From Bacteroidia bacterium (GTDB taxonomy: Bacteria; Bacteroidota; Bacteroidia; Bacteroidales; Paludibacteraceae): 64,000 bases of DNA. Made by a program: the position numbers and the translations under genes. The stretch spans positions 62,001 through 126,000 of the forward strand of contig RZYM01000004.1 in assembly GCA_009930305.1 (NCBI GenBank). Direction: 5' to 3'. Of this stretch, positions 29,923-39,012 are shown one piece after another (within the stretch, counting starts at the first letter, position 1; every line of letters begins with the position of its first letter). The notes under the pieces were generated by a model, which ran no database searches, was not told the origin of the DNA, and was given only the letters and a program-made list of their open reading frames with translations.

Positions 29923-30885
29923 ATGAATGCAGGAACAATCGTGCTACTTATTTTAGTAGTACTCGTGGTGATTTATGTTTTGAGAGGATTTAAGATAGTA
30001 TCTCAATCGGAAACAATGATAGTTGAGCGACTGGGAAAATATCAGCGTACAATAACTGCCGGTATTAATATCATTTTGCCAATTGTAGAAAGAGCAAAAG
30101 ATACAGTTACTCGTATGCCTAATGGATCTTTACGAATGAATTCGCGTATAGACTTACGTGAGCAAGTATATGATTTTGACAAACAAAGCGTTATTACTAA
30201 AGATAATGTAATGACAGAAATTAATGCGTTGCTTTATTTTCAAATTGTTGATCCTATGAAATCTGTATATGAAATACAGAATTTGCCTTTAGCTATAGAA
30301 AAATTGACTCAAACTACATTGCGTAATGTAGTCGGCGAAATGGAATTAGATGAGACATTAACATCGCGTGATACTATCAATTCAAAATTGCGTAATGTTC
30401 TTGATGAGGCTACTAATAAATGGGGCGTAAAGGTTAATCGTGTTGAATTGCAAGATATTACACCGCCTGAAAGTATTCGTTTTGCTATGGAAAAACAAAT
30501 GCAAGCTGAGCGTGATAAACGTGCGGAAATATTAAAATCAGAAGGAGAGAAGCAGTCGGCTATATTAAAATCGGAAGGTGAAAAATCTGCAGAGATTAAT
30601 GCTGCTGAAGCTGAAAAACAAGCTAAAATATTGAAAGCACAAGGTAATGCAGAGGCTCAAATTCTTCAAGCAGAAGCAGAGGCAAAAGCAATTCGACAAA
30701 TATCGGAGGCAGTAGCTGCTCAAAAAGGTACTAATCCGGTTAATTACTTGTTGGCAATTAAGTACATTGACGGTTTAAAAGAAATGGTTAGCGGAAAAGA
30801 CAATAAGACGATATATTTACCTTATGAAGCTACCGGCGTATTAAGCTCTTTGGGTGGTATAAAAGAGATGTTTAAGACTCAATAA
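29923..30885 (+). CDS. SPFH/Band 7 (paraslipin/QmcA-like) protein
   Basis: GFKIVSQSETMIVERLGKYQRTITAGINIILPI..., ERDKRAEILKSEGEKQSAILKSEGEK. Confidence 0.94.
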   Translation: MNAGTIVLLILVVLVVIYVLRGFKIVSQSETMIVERLGKYQRTITAGINIILPIVERAKDTVTRMPNGSLRMNSRIDLREQVYDFDKQSVITKDNVMTEINALLYFQIVDPMKSVYEIQNLPLAIEKLTQTTLRNVVGEMELDETLTSRDTINSKLRNVLDEATNKWGVKVNRVELQDITPPESIRFAMEKQMQAERDKRAEILKSEGEKQSAILKSEGEKSAEINAAEAEKQAKILKAQGNAEAQILQAEAEAKAIRQISEAVAAQKGTNPVNYLLAIKYIDGLKEMVSGKDNKTIYLPYEATGVLSSLGGIKEMFKTQ

Positions 30886-30904
30886 ACATTGTAAATACAA
30901 AAAG

Positions 30905-30934
30905 ACAAGACGGAACTATGTGGTTCCGTCTTGT
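30905..30934. terminator. Terminator hairpin after the SPFH gene
   Basis: ACAAGACGGAAC-tatgtg-GTTCCGTCTTGT followed by TCTTTT. Confidence 0.85.
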
Positions 30935-30975
30935 TCTTTTATAGCCATCTATTGTTGATAAATATGATATTATTA

Positions 30976-32262
30976 TTATTTGATTGTCAGACATTTACTA
31001 TCAACAGAGATCTTTTTGTATCCTCCTTTTAAAGTAATTTTTTCTCCCCTTCTTTTTACTGTATATGTATTATCATCAGATAGTGGATACCAATCTAATA
31101 TATATTTATTATTCGTTGTGCTGTAAAAGCGAGTAGGGTCGTTAAAGTGTTTGGTATATGTTCTTCTGCCATTAACTGCTATAATATTGTCACCTGCTTT
31201 AAAGCCTGCCTTATCTGCCGGACTGTCGTTTACTATATCTATTATATCACCATCTTTAAAACAGAATCCGAATCCGCTTTTTGAGCCTGTAATAACTTTG
31301 TATGGGAATGGATTGTAGCTTGCAATTGTGCGACTTTCGTTTAAGGGGTTGAATTCTTTTTCGAGGTGCATATCATAGGTGTACTGATATATAACGGGTG
31401 CCGATTGTCTCGTTGAATCAGCCATCATTCTTGTATCAAGTACAGCAAATTGCAAATATGCGTCTGTATTTATTACAGTTTTTGTATAGTCGCCAGATGT
31501 ATAAACTTTGCTATTCTGTGTAGTTACAGAAAACGGTATGTTGAAAAAGCTGTAGTATCCGGTACTGCTGCCTGTATTTACAACCTGCTCTGTTTTAGGT
31601 ATATATATAGATTGTATATCTTGATTTACATTTTTTGATGCCATAAATAATATATCGGGATGATCTGTGTTGCGAGCATATACGGGGCGTATGGAGTTAA
31701 CATAATTTTGAAGGATATTTTTGTCTGTAAGCGGGTCGTTGCCTATTACTAAAATATCATAAGTGTCATAATTAAAGAAATCTATTTCATCGTCAACCAA
31801 AACCGTAGTACCATTGTAATTATCGTTGCTTATAGTTTTAACTTCAAAGTCTGGTGAGCCTTCCGATCTTATGATTTCGTATTTGAATACAGCTTCCGCA
31901 GTTTCGTTTTTACCCGCTATCTTACGAATATATTTCAATTTTACTAAAGAACTATTCTCAAATATTTCATTAAACTGCGAAACTTGCATATCTTTGGTAG
32001 GATAGCCGTTTATTTCGAGAATAACATGACCTAAATCTGGAGTAAAAGCAACAGTTTCTGTAGCTTCTAATTTAGGAAAAGAATTTATCCATTTAATGGT
32101 TAATCCCATTGAACCGCCCCATCTGGCAACACGATCAACGTATATAGGTAAGATTTTATTTTCTTTTACATCTTCGGCATATAGCTTTGTAAAAGGAAGT
32201 GCACAAAGCAAAATTATTAATAATGATAATTTGTTTTTAATTATGGAATGTGTATTTTTCAT
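30976..32262 (-). CDS. Exported PDZ-domain protein, no recognised catalytic domain
   Basis: Signal peptide; C-terminal PDZ-like IVNDSPADKAGFKAGDNIIAVNGRRT and an earlier PDZ-like segment (DLGHVILEINGYPTKDM). Confidence 0.65.
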   Translation of the reverse strand: MKNTHSIIKNKLSLLIILLCALPFTKLYAEDVKENKILPIYVDRVARWGGSMGLTIKWINSFPKLEATETVAFTPDLGHVILEINGYPTKDMQVSQFNEIFENSSLVKLKYIRKIAGKNETAEAVFKYEIIRSEGSPDFEVKTISNDNYNGTTVLVDDEIDFFNYDTYDILVIGNDPLTDKNILQNYVNSIRPVYARNTDHPDILFMASKNVNQDIQSIYIPKTEQVVNTGSSTGYYSFFNIPFSVTTQNSKVYTSGDYTKTVINTDAYLQFAVLDTRMMADSTRQSAPVIYQYTYDMHLEKEFNPLNESRTIASYNPFPYKVITGSKSGFGFCFKDGDIIDIVNDSPADKAGFKAGDNIIAVNGRRTYTKHFNDPTRFYSTTNNKYILDWYPLSDDNTYTVKRRGEKITLKGGYKKISVDSKCLTIK

Positions 32263-32278
32263 GGCTTTCTGTATAAAA

Positions 32279-32935
32279 TTATTTCATTTCCCAAAGATTA
32301 ACTCCTACAGCAATTTCAACGCCATGGAACAGTGGCATATCTGCTGTTACCTTGTTGCCCATATATGTGTATTTATATGTGTAATCCGATCCTTTAAGCT
32401 GATAACGAATATTTACCCAGCAATATGGTGCATGTATCTCAAGTCCGCAGATAAAGGCAGGGACGCAAATATTGGCCTTTGCCGTAACATAATCACATAT
32501 CTTATAATCATCGTTGCTAAGCATAAAATCAAAACTTCCACCTACTGAAATGCCCATCGAGAACTTTTCGAAGTATAGAAAATTAAGTCCGAAACTTATA
32601 GGGATAGCGAGTATGTGAGAGTTTATTTCGATTGATTCAAATTCTGCTCTTGATATATTAGTATAGTCAAAACTCATTTGTTTGAACTTATACAAGAAGC
32701 CCATTTGATATAAATAGCGATTGCTAAGTCCCAAATAGACTCCACCCCCGTAAGTGTTGCTTTTGTAATTTGAAAATTGCATTGAATTACCTCCGTCTAT
32801 TGGAAACGAAGCAATATCGCTGCCTGCAAATGTAGGGGTGTAAAGCCCTCCAAGCGAAACGTACATGTCCTTTGCATTTAGGCTAATCCCGCTTAATAGC
32901 ATAATGATTATGCAAAACAATCTAATTTTTTTCAT
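32279..32935 (-). CDS. Putative outer-membrane beta-barrel protein
   Basis: Signal peptide; YVSLGGLYTPTFAGSD..., GISVGGSFDFML repeats of beta strands. Confidence 0.5.
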   Translation of the reverse strand: MKKIRLFCIIIMLLSGISLNAKDMYVSLGGLYTPTFAGSDIASFPIDGGNSMQFSNYKSNTYGGGVYLGLSNRYLYQMGFLYKFKQMSFDYTNISRAEFESIEINSHILAIPISFGLNFLYFEKFSMGISVGGSFDFMLSNDDYKICDYVTAKANICVPAFICGLEIHAPYCWVNIRYQLKGSDYTYKYTYMGNKVTADMPLFHGVEIAVGVNLWEMK

Positions 32936-33115
32936 ATTAGTAGAGCTATATTATTAATAATATCGAGCTTTGTCGATAAAAATATTTTGCTTATTTAATA
33001 ATAGTGTATCAATGAGTCGTCATGCAAATCTACATAAAAATAAAATCCATTGTACTTCAAACTAATAAAAAGATTGAAACAACTATATTTTTAATGCGAT
33101 TTGTTAATTTGATTT

Positions 33116-33799
33116 TTATTTGCTCACCATTGATTCCATGGCTTTCCAAAGATTGTCGTTTTCTGGAACAGGTGCTATGATGCAAACTTCTTTTTTACTT
33201 ATAGGATGGATAAATTCTATTTTACGGGCGTGTAGACTGATTCCTCCATCTTTATTTGATCTGTCGAAACCATATTTTAAATCACCTTTGATAGGGCTGC
33301 CTATATGAGCTAATTGACACCGTATTTGGTGATGTCTGCCGGTTTCTAAATCAATTTCCAGTAGGGTGTAGTTATCTGATTGTGCAATTGTCTTGTAAGA
33401 AAGGATTGCTTTTTTTGCATCCCCTTTGGGTTGTTCGTATGCGTAAGATTTATTTTGTTTCTCGTTACGAACCAAGTAGTGTTCTAAGCGTTTCTCAGGT
33501 TCTTTAGGAGGGTTTTTAACGATAGCCCAATAGTTCTTTTTGATTTCTCTATTTCGGAGCATCTCGTTAAATCTTTCAAGTGCTTTTCCTGTTTTAGCAA
33601 ACACAACGACACCGCTTACAGGTCGGTCTAATCTGTGTGTGACACCGCAAAAAACATTTCCGGGTTTTGCATACTTTTCTTTCAAGTATTTCTTTACGGT
33701 TTCAGCAAGTGGTTCGTCTCCGGTCTTGTCGCCTTGAACTATTTCGTTGCATGTTTTATTTACAGCGATAATATGATTGTCCTCGTACAGAATAGTCAT
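33116..33799 (-). CDS. RluA-family RNA pseudouridine synthase
   Basis: GVTHRLDRPVSGVVVFAKT, LETGRHHQIRCQLAHIGSPIKGDLKYG. Confidence 0.93.
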   Translation of the reverse strand: MTILYEDNHIIAVNKTCNEIVQGDKTGDEPLAETVKKYLKEKYAKPGNVFCGVTHRLDRPVSGVVVFAKTGKALERFNEMLRNREIKKNYWAIVKNPPKEPEKRLEHYLVRNEKQNKSYAYEQPKGDAKKAILSYKTIAQSDNYTLLEIDLETGRHHQIRCQLAHIGSPIKGDLKYGFDRSNKDGGISLHARKIEFIHPISKKEVCIIAPVPENDNLWKAMESMVSK

Positions 33800-33805
33800 A
33801 GATTA

Positions 33806-34534
33806 TTATTTCCTTTGTCTTACTGCTTCGTATATAAGTATACCTGCAGCTACCGATACATTTAAGGATGCTATTTCACCAAGTATTGGAATACGTGCAG
33901 ATTCATCGCATAGTGCTAGTATACTTTGCGAGATTCCTATATCTTCTGCACCCATTACAATAGCTGTAGGCTCTGTATATGATATTTGCGTATAGTCTTT
34001 TGCAGCTTTTTCGGATGCTGCAATAAGTTTGATACCTGAATCTTTCATAAATTGCAGTACGTATGCCAAATTATGTTCACGGCATACGGGAATGGTCATT
34101 AATGCTCCTGCCGATGTTTTTATTGCATCTGCATTTACGGGGGCACTTCCTGATTGTGGAAGTACTATTGCGTCAACTCCGGCGCACTCGCAAGTACGTG
34201 CTATTGCTCCAAAGTTACGTACGTCTGTAACTCCGTCTAATACAACAATCAACGGACTTTTCCCTACCTCGTATAAGGAGGGAATTATGTCCGTGATTCT
34301 TTGATATGTTATTGGTGAAATAAATGCTATAGCTCCCTGATGATTCTTCTTTGTAATGCGGTCTATTCTTTCTATAGGTACGCGTACAACCGGGATGTTG
34401 CGTCCTTTAACAGCTGCAAATAACTCTTTTGCCAAGTCACTTTGCATGTCTTTCTTTAAAAGTATTTTATCTATCTCTTTGCCGGATTCAATAGCTTCTA
34501 TTATGGCACGTAGTCCGAATATCAGGTCGTTCAT
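33806..34534 (-). CDS. rlmB: 23S rRNA (guanosine-2'-O-)-methyltransferase RlmB
   Basis: GLRAIIEAIESGKEIDKILLKK, VVLDGVTDVRNFGAIARTCECAGVDAIVLP, IVMGAEDIGIS. Confidence 0.93.
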   Translation of the reverse strand: MNDLIFGLRAIIEAIESGKEIDKILLKKDMQSDLAKELFAAVKGRNIPVVRVPIERIDRITKKNHQGAIAFISPITYQRITDIIPSLYEVGKSPLIVVLDGVTDVRNFGAIARTCECAGVDAIVLPQSGSAPVNADAIKTSAGALMTIPVCREHNLAYVLQFMKDSGIKLIAASEKAAKDYTQISYTEPTAIVMGAEDIGISQSILALCDESARIPILGEIASLNVSVAAGILIYEAVRQRK

Positions 34535-34535
34535 T

Positions 34536-35555
34536 TTATTTCTTTAGGTATTCCATTATTTTTTGTTCCAGTTCTGCGGATAATTCAGGATTATCGCTTA
34601 TCAGTTTCTTTGTTGCATCGCGACCTTGTGCTAATTTGGTTTCTCCATAGCTAAACCAAGAACCGCTCTTCTTGATAATGCCACCCTCTACACCCAAGTC
34701 TACAATTTCACCGCTGCGTGATATGCCTTCGCCAAACATTATGTCGAATTCTGCTTTGCGGAACGGAGGAGCAACTTTGTTCTTTACAACTTTCACGCGT
34801 GTTTGATTTCCCATAACTTCATCTCCTTCTTTGATTTGTCCTATTTTGCGGATATCCAAACGAATTGATGCATAAAATTTAAGAGCGTTACCACCGGTTG
34901 TCGTTTCAGGATTTCCGAACATAACTCCGATTTTTTCGCGTAATTGGTTGATAAAAATACAGCAAGTATTTGTCTTATTGATGTTTGCTGTAAGTTTACG
35001 TAATGCTTGTGACATTAATCGTGCTTGTAATCCCATTTTTGAATCACCCATATCACCTTCAATTTCTGCTTTAGGTGTTAGAGCTGCAACAGAGTCTATT
35101 ACTATAATGTCAATTGCTGATGAACGTATTAGTTGGTCTGCAATTTCAAGTGCTTGTTCGCCATTGTCAGGTTGTGATATGAAAAGATTTTCTACATCAA
35201 CACCTAATTTTTGTGCATAGAAACGATCAAATGCGTGCTCTGCATCAATAATAGCTGCTATACCACCTGCTTTTTGAGCTTGTGCAATTGCGTGTATTGC
35301 TAATGTTGTCTTTCCTGATGATTCAGGTCCGAATATTTCAATAACGCGGCCGCGTGGAAGTCCACCAACTCCTAATGCAGCATTAAGGCCTATAGATCCT
35401 GTTGGTATAACCGGAACGTCTACTACGTGGTCGTCTCCAAGTTTCATGATAGTACCTTTACCATGATCCTTTTCAATTTTGTCGATTGCTAATTGTAAAG
35501 CTTTTAATTTCTCCAAGTTTGGCTTTAGTGCTTCTTTTTTTTCTTCTGTTGCCAT
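34536..35555 (-). CDS. recA: Recombinase RecA
   Basis: [56 protein letters not shown]; start set at MATEEKKE. Confidence 0.98.
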   Translation of the reverse strand: MATEEKKEALKPNLEKLKALQLAIDKIEKDHGKGTIMKLGDDHVVDVPVIPTGSIGLNAALGVGGLPRGRVIEIFGPESSGKTTLAIHAIAQAQKAGGIAAIIDAEHAFDRFYAQKLGVDVENLFISQPDNGEQALEIADQLIRSSAIDIIVIDSVAALTPKAEIEGDMGDSKMGLQARLMSQALRKLTANINKTNTCCIFINQLREKIGVMFGNPETTTGGNALKFYASIRLDIRKIGQIKEGDEVMGNQTRVKVVKNKVAPPFRKAEFDIMFGEGISRSGEIVDLGVEGGIIKKSGSWFSYGETKLAQGRDATKKLISDNPELSAELEQKIMEYLKK

Positions 35556-35611
35556 AAATCGTTGTTTTTTTAAGGAGAGTATCTCCGTTAGATTAATATT
35601 AAGATTATCTG

Positions 35612-35619
35612 CAAAGATA
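35612..35619 (-). promoter_or_regulatory. Bacteroidota -7 element (TATCTTTG) for recA
   Basis: TAnnTTTG match about 57 nt upstream of recA ATG. Confidence 0.5.
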
Positions 35620-35684
35620 CACAATTTTATTGCCTACTTACGTATGACTTACCGATTGTTGATAAATTTTTATCAACAGATATC

Positions 35685-36419
35685 TTATAAAATATTTTCT
35701 ATTAGCAGCCAGATACCCATAATAATAAATAATGCGCCTACAATAGCTGTGAGCCATTTTTGTATTTTCTGGATTTTATTGATATATTTTGTTGATTTGT
35801 CGGTCCCGTATGCTATTATGCCGGCAAAAAACAAGACAGGTAATGCGGTTATTACGGCGTAAATCAGTGGTAATGTGTACCCTATTGTAGATTCGAACGA
35901 TAGTGGGATTAGCATCCCGAAGTAAAAAATAGCTGTTTCGGGGCAAAAAGCTAATGCAAATAGAACTCCTAGTAAAAATGCTCCATAAATTCCTTTAGCT
36001 TTAGGCTTTGTATGGTGGTGGCAGTTGTCGCCCTCAGTAAGACTATGATCGTGCCCCAAACCATGTATTAAAATTACGGAACCCACAACAATAAGAACCG
36101 GGCTCAATAACAATTCTCCATAATTGCCTAAAAAATTTTGTATTGGCAATATTGTAGCTCCTTGATGTAATATGTATATAAGCGTGATTCCAAGTATAGT
36201 ATATACGCAGATTCTACCTAGTGCGTATACCAAGCTGTATTTAAAAGCATGTTTTGGTGTTTCTTTGGCAATATATCCTATTGCCATCAGATTCATTGCC
36301 AGCTGACATGGATTTATTGCTGTAAGTAGTCCCAAAAGTATTGCACTAAGCCACGGAAAAGTATCAGAACTTAAAATCGATTGTATGGTTTCCATAAAGA
36401 CATATTGTTGGTAAGGCAA
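35685..36419 (-). CDS. CcdA/ArsG-like membrane permease with His-rich cytosolic loop
   Basis: LLGLLTAINPCQLAMNLMAIGYI, LALAFCPETAIFYFGML, loop GHDHSLTEGDNCHHHTKPKAKG. Confidence 0.75.
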   Translation of the reverse strand: MPYQQYVFMETIQSILSSDTFPWLSAILLGLLTAINPCQLAMNLMAIGYIAKETPKHAFKYSLVYALGRICVYTILGITLIYILHQGATILPIQNFLGNYGELLLSPVLIVVGSVILIHGLGHDHSLTEGDNCHHHTKPKAKGIYGAFLLGVLFALAFCPETAIFYFGMLIPLSFESTIGYTLPLIYAVITALPVLFFAGIIAYGTDKSTKYINKIQKIQKWLTAIVGALFIIMGIWLLIENIL

Positions 36420-36504
36420 ACAATTGACAAATTTATGAATAAAATAGTTTTGATAAAATAAAATATGTGTTTTGCAGAATGATATTTTACACAGTCATAA
36501 CAAA

Positions 36505-36536
36505 AAATAAGGAGTTGAAATTTCAACTCCTTATTT
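36505..36536. terminator. Palindromic terminator after ilvC
   Basis: AAATAAGGAGTTGAAATTTCAACTCCTTATTT, perfect 32-nt palindrome. Confidence 0.8.
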
Positions 36537-36561
36537 TGATTTTGCAATATATTGCTAAATA

Positions 36562-37605
36562 TTAATTGTTTTCAGGACGTAATTTACGTACAACTGCACC
36601 GGCTTGCCACATTTCGCTTTCGCGTAAGGTCTTCAATTCTTTTTCCAAACCGGCACGATAGTCTGGTTTAGAGTTTGAGTCAATTGAAATTTGAGCTTCG
36701 TTACCTGCTTTTACACTAGCATATAATTTTTGCATAACAGGTTTGATTGCATCGTGGAAAGGTCCCATCCAGTCTAATGCACCACGTTGTGCTGTTGTTG
36801 AGCAGTTAGCATACATCCAATCCATACCGTTTTCAGCAAACAAAGGCATCAATGATTGAGTTAACTCTTCAACTGTTTCATTAAATGCTTCTGATGGTTC
36901 GTGCCCGTTTTCACGCAATGTTTCGTATTGTGCTAAAAGCAAACCTTGGATAGCACCCATTAAAGAACCGCGTTCGCCGGTAAGGTCTGATGTAGCTTCG
37001 CGTAAGAATGTTGTTTCGAACAAATAGCCGGAACCAACACCTACACCTAAAGCAACAACTTTATCAAAAGCATGACCCGAAGCATCTTGCCAAATAGCAT
37101 AAGATGAGTTCAAACCACGGCCTTGTAAAAACATACGGCGAAGTGATGTTCCTGAACCTTTAGGAGCAATCATGATAACATCAATGTCTTTTGGAGGAAC
37201 GATGCCTGTACGGTCATTCCATGTAATTCCAAATCCGTGAGAGAAATATAATGTTTTTCCTGCTGTAAGATTACGTTTTACAACTGGCCATAATTCAATT
37301 TGAGCTGCATCAGACAATAAATATTGTATGATTGTACCACGTTGGCAAGCTTCTTCAATTTCAAATAAAGTTTCACCCGGAACCCATCCGTCAGCAACTG
37401 CTTTATCCCATGTTTTACCTTTACGTTGACCAACTATAACGTTAAAACCATTGTCGCGTAGGTTTAATGATTGACCAGGACCTTGTACGCCATAACCAAT
37501 AACTGCTATAGTTTCATTTTTCAATACTTCACGTGCTTTTTCTAAGGGGAACTCTTCACGGGTAACAACATTCTCGATTACCCCGCCAAAATTCATTTGT
37601 GCCAT
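36562..37605 (-). CDS. ilvC: Ketol-acid reductoisomerase
   Basis: IAVIGYGVQGPGQSLNLRDNG, MIAPKGSGTSLRRMFLQGRGLNSSYAI. Confidence 0.96.
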   Translation of the reverse strand: MAQMNFGGVIENVVTREEFPLEKAREVLKNETIAVIGYGVQGPGQSLNLRDNGFNVIVGQRKGKTWDKAVADGWVPGETLFEIEEACQRGTIIQYLLSDAAQIELWPVVKRNLTAGKTLYFSHGFGITWNDRTGIVPPKDIDVIMIAPKGSGTSLRRMFLQGRGLNSSYAIWQDASGHAFDKVVALGVGVGSGYLFETTFLREATSDLTGERGSLMGAIQGLLLAQYETLRENGHEPSEAFNETVEELTQSLMPLFAENGMDWMYANCSTTAQRGALDWMGPFHDAIKPVMQKLYASVKAGNEAQISIDSNSKPDYRAGLEKELKTLRESEMWQAGAVVRKLRPENN

Positions 37606-37662
37606 AATTATTATGAATTAAAAATTTAAAGTTTAAACTGTATAAAACTTACAATTGAGTTG

Positions 37663-37670
37663 CAAAGGTA
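37663..37670 (-). promoter_or_regulatory. Bacteroidota -7 element (TACCTTTG), internal promoter for ilvC
   Basis: TAnnTTTG match in the ilvC-thioesterase gap. Confidence 0.45.
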
Positions 37671-37720
37671 CGTTTTTTTTATTGAAAGTAAACTTTTTTG
37701 TTATTATCTATGCTTAAATA

Positions 37721-38458
37721 TTACAATCTCCATGTTATTGCCGCTCTACAAAGTGAAAAATTATCATTGTCAGTTAAATTAAACAATGATTTGTTTTCGC
37801 CTTCGGAACGAACAATCTTAATACTTTGCCCATACAGAGCTTCGTGCATATAGTTGATATCAAATCGAGTGATACGTCTGTCTTTTAGAGTATCAGGCGA
37901 ATAAGTGTCTAGCATCCATTCTGCATATTTCATGCTATTGGTGTGCTGATTAAAGTCAATATCACTGAATCTTACACGATGCTCAGAAATTAATTCTCCA
38001 CTTATTGTAGATATGCTAATAGGATCTTCAACTTCGTGTGATTCTTCGGTTGCGTATTGTTGCCATTCCGGTTTGTTCCTCAAATCAAAAGGACGTCTCG
38101 TTTTTAAATCTATTACAGCCCATTGCGATGATGCTTTACATATTTCTTCTCCCTTGCTGTTATAAATTTTGAAATTTCGGGTAGTAAATACTCTGCTGTA
38201 ATTTTTTACCCAAGTTTCAATTTTTATGACATCATACATTTTAGGAAGTTGATCAATGCATATAGATAAACGCGAAACAACCCAAGTAAGACCTTCTTTT
38301 AACAAGAATTTCATACCAAAATTGTGATTTTCGGCAGCATCACCGGCTGTATTCAAAATTGCAGAACCAAGTGCAGTCAACGACATATATCCCGAACAAT
38401 CAACCTCTTGTGGGCCGATATGATGGGTAAATGTCTGAGTTAATTCATCTTTGTTCAC
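37721..38458 (-). CDS. Acyl-ACP thioesterase (FatA/FatB-like)
   Basis: Double hot-dog pattern: LTWVVSRLSICIDQLPKMYDVIKIETWV, FNQHTNSMKYAEWMLD. Confidence 0.9.
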   Translation of the reverse strand: MNKDELTQTFTHHIGPQEVDCSGYMSLTALGSAILNTAGDAAENHNFGMKFLLKEGLTWVVSRLSICIDQLPKMYDVIKIETWVKNYSRVFTTRNFKIYNSKGEEICKASSQWAVIDLKTRRPFDLRNKPEWQQYATEESHEVEDPISISTISGELISEHRVRFSDIDFNQHTNSMKYAEWMLDTYSPDTLKDRRITRFDINYMHEALYGQSIKIVRSEGENKSLFNLTDNDNFSLCRAAITWRL

Positions 38459-39009
38459 TACAATTGTTTGTTTTTTATTTTCGAATCTATACCGGCAAGC
38501 ATGTCGCTTAAACGTTCTACACGTCCACGTGTAATTGCTACACGCCCTGAACGTATAAATTGTAATACGCCTATGCTGTTTTGTAGCTCGTTAAACATCT
38601 CTTGAGTCTCTTGGTAAAGACCTGTTTTTTCAAGAACTACACAATTGTCAAGGATTTCGAGTACGCGAGTGTTGTATTTGCGTATTAAATACTCGATACC
38701 ACCCATCGCCAAAACTTTGTCTGTAGCTAATTTGAATAAAGCTATTTCTTGATATATCAGCTCATCATCAGTATTATAGTATGCTTTTAATATATCAACA
38801 CGCTTATCTATTTGTTTTACTACCTTTTTTATAGTATCTAAATCGGTAACTACCGTTATGGTAAACTTATGGATACCTTTAATGGCAGATGGAGATACTG
38901 ATAATGTTTCAATATTTATTTGCCTACGAGTAAATACAATGGTAATTTGATTCAAAAGACCTGGTGTATTCTCAGAAAAAACGGTTACGGTATATACTTT
39001 ATTTTCCAT
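38458..39009 (-). CDS. ilvN: Acetolactate synthase small subunit
   Basis: YTVTVFSENTPGLLNQITIVFTRRQINIETLSVSPS ACT domain. Confidence 0.93.
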   Translation of the reverse strand: MENKVYTVTVFSENTPGLLNQITIVFTRRQINIETLSVSPSAIKGIHKFTITVVTDLDTIKKVVKQIDKRVDILKAYYNTDDELIYQEIALFKLATDKVLAMGGIEYLIRKYNTRVLEILDNCVVLEKTGLYQETQEMFNELQNSIGVLQFIRSGRVAITRGRVERLSDMLAGIDSKIKNKQL

Positions 39010-39012
39010 GAT

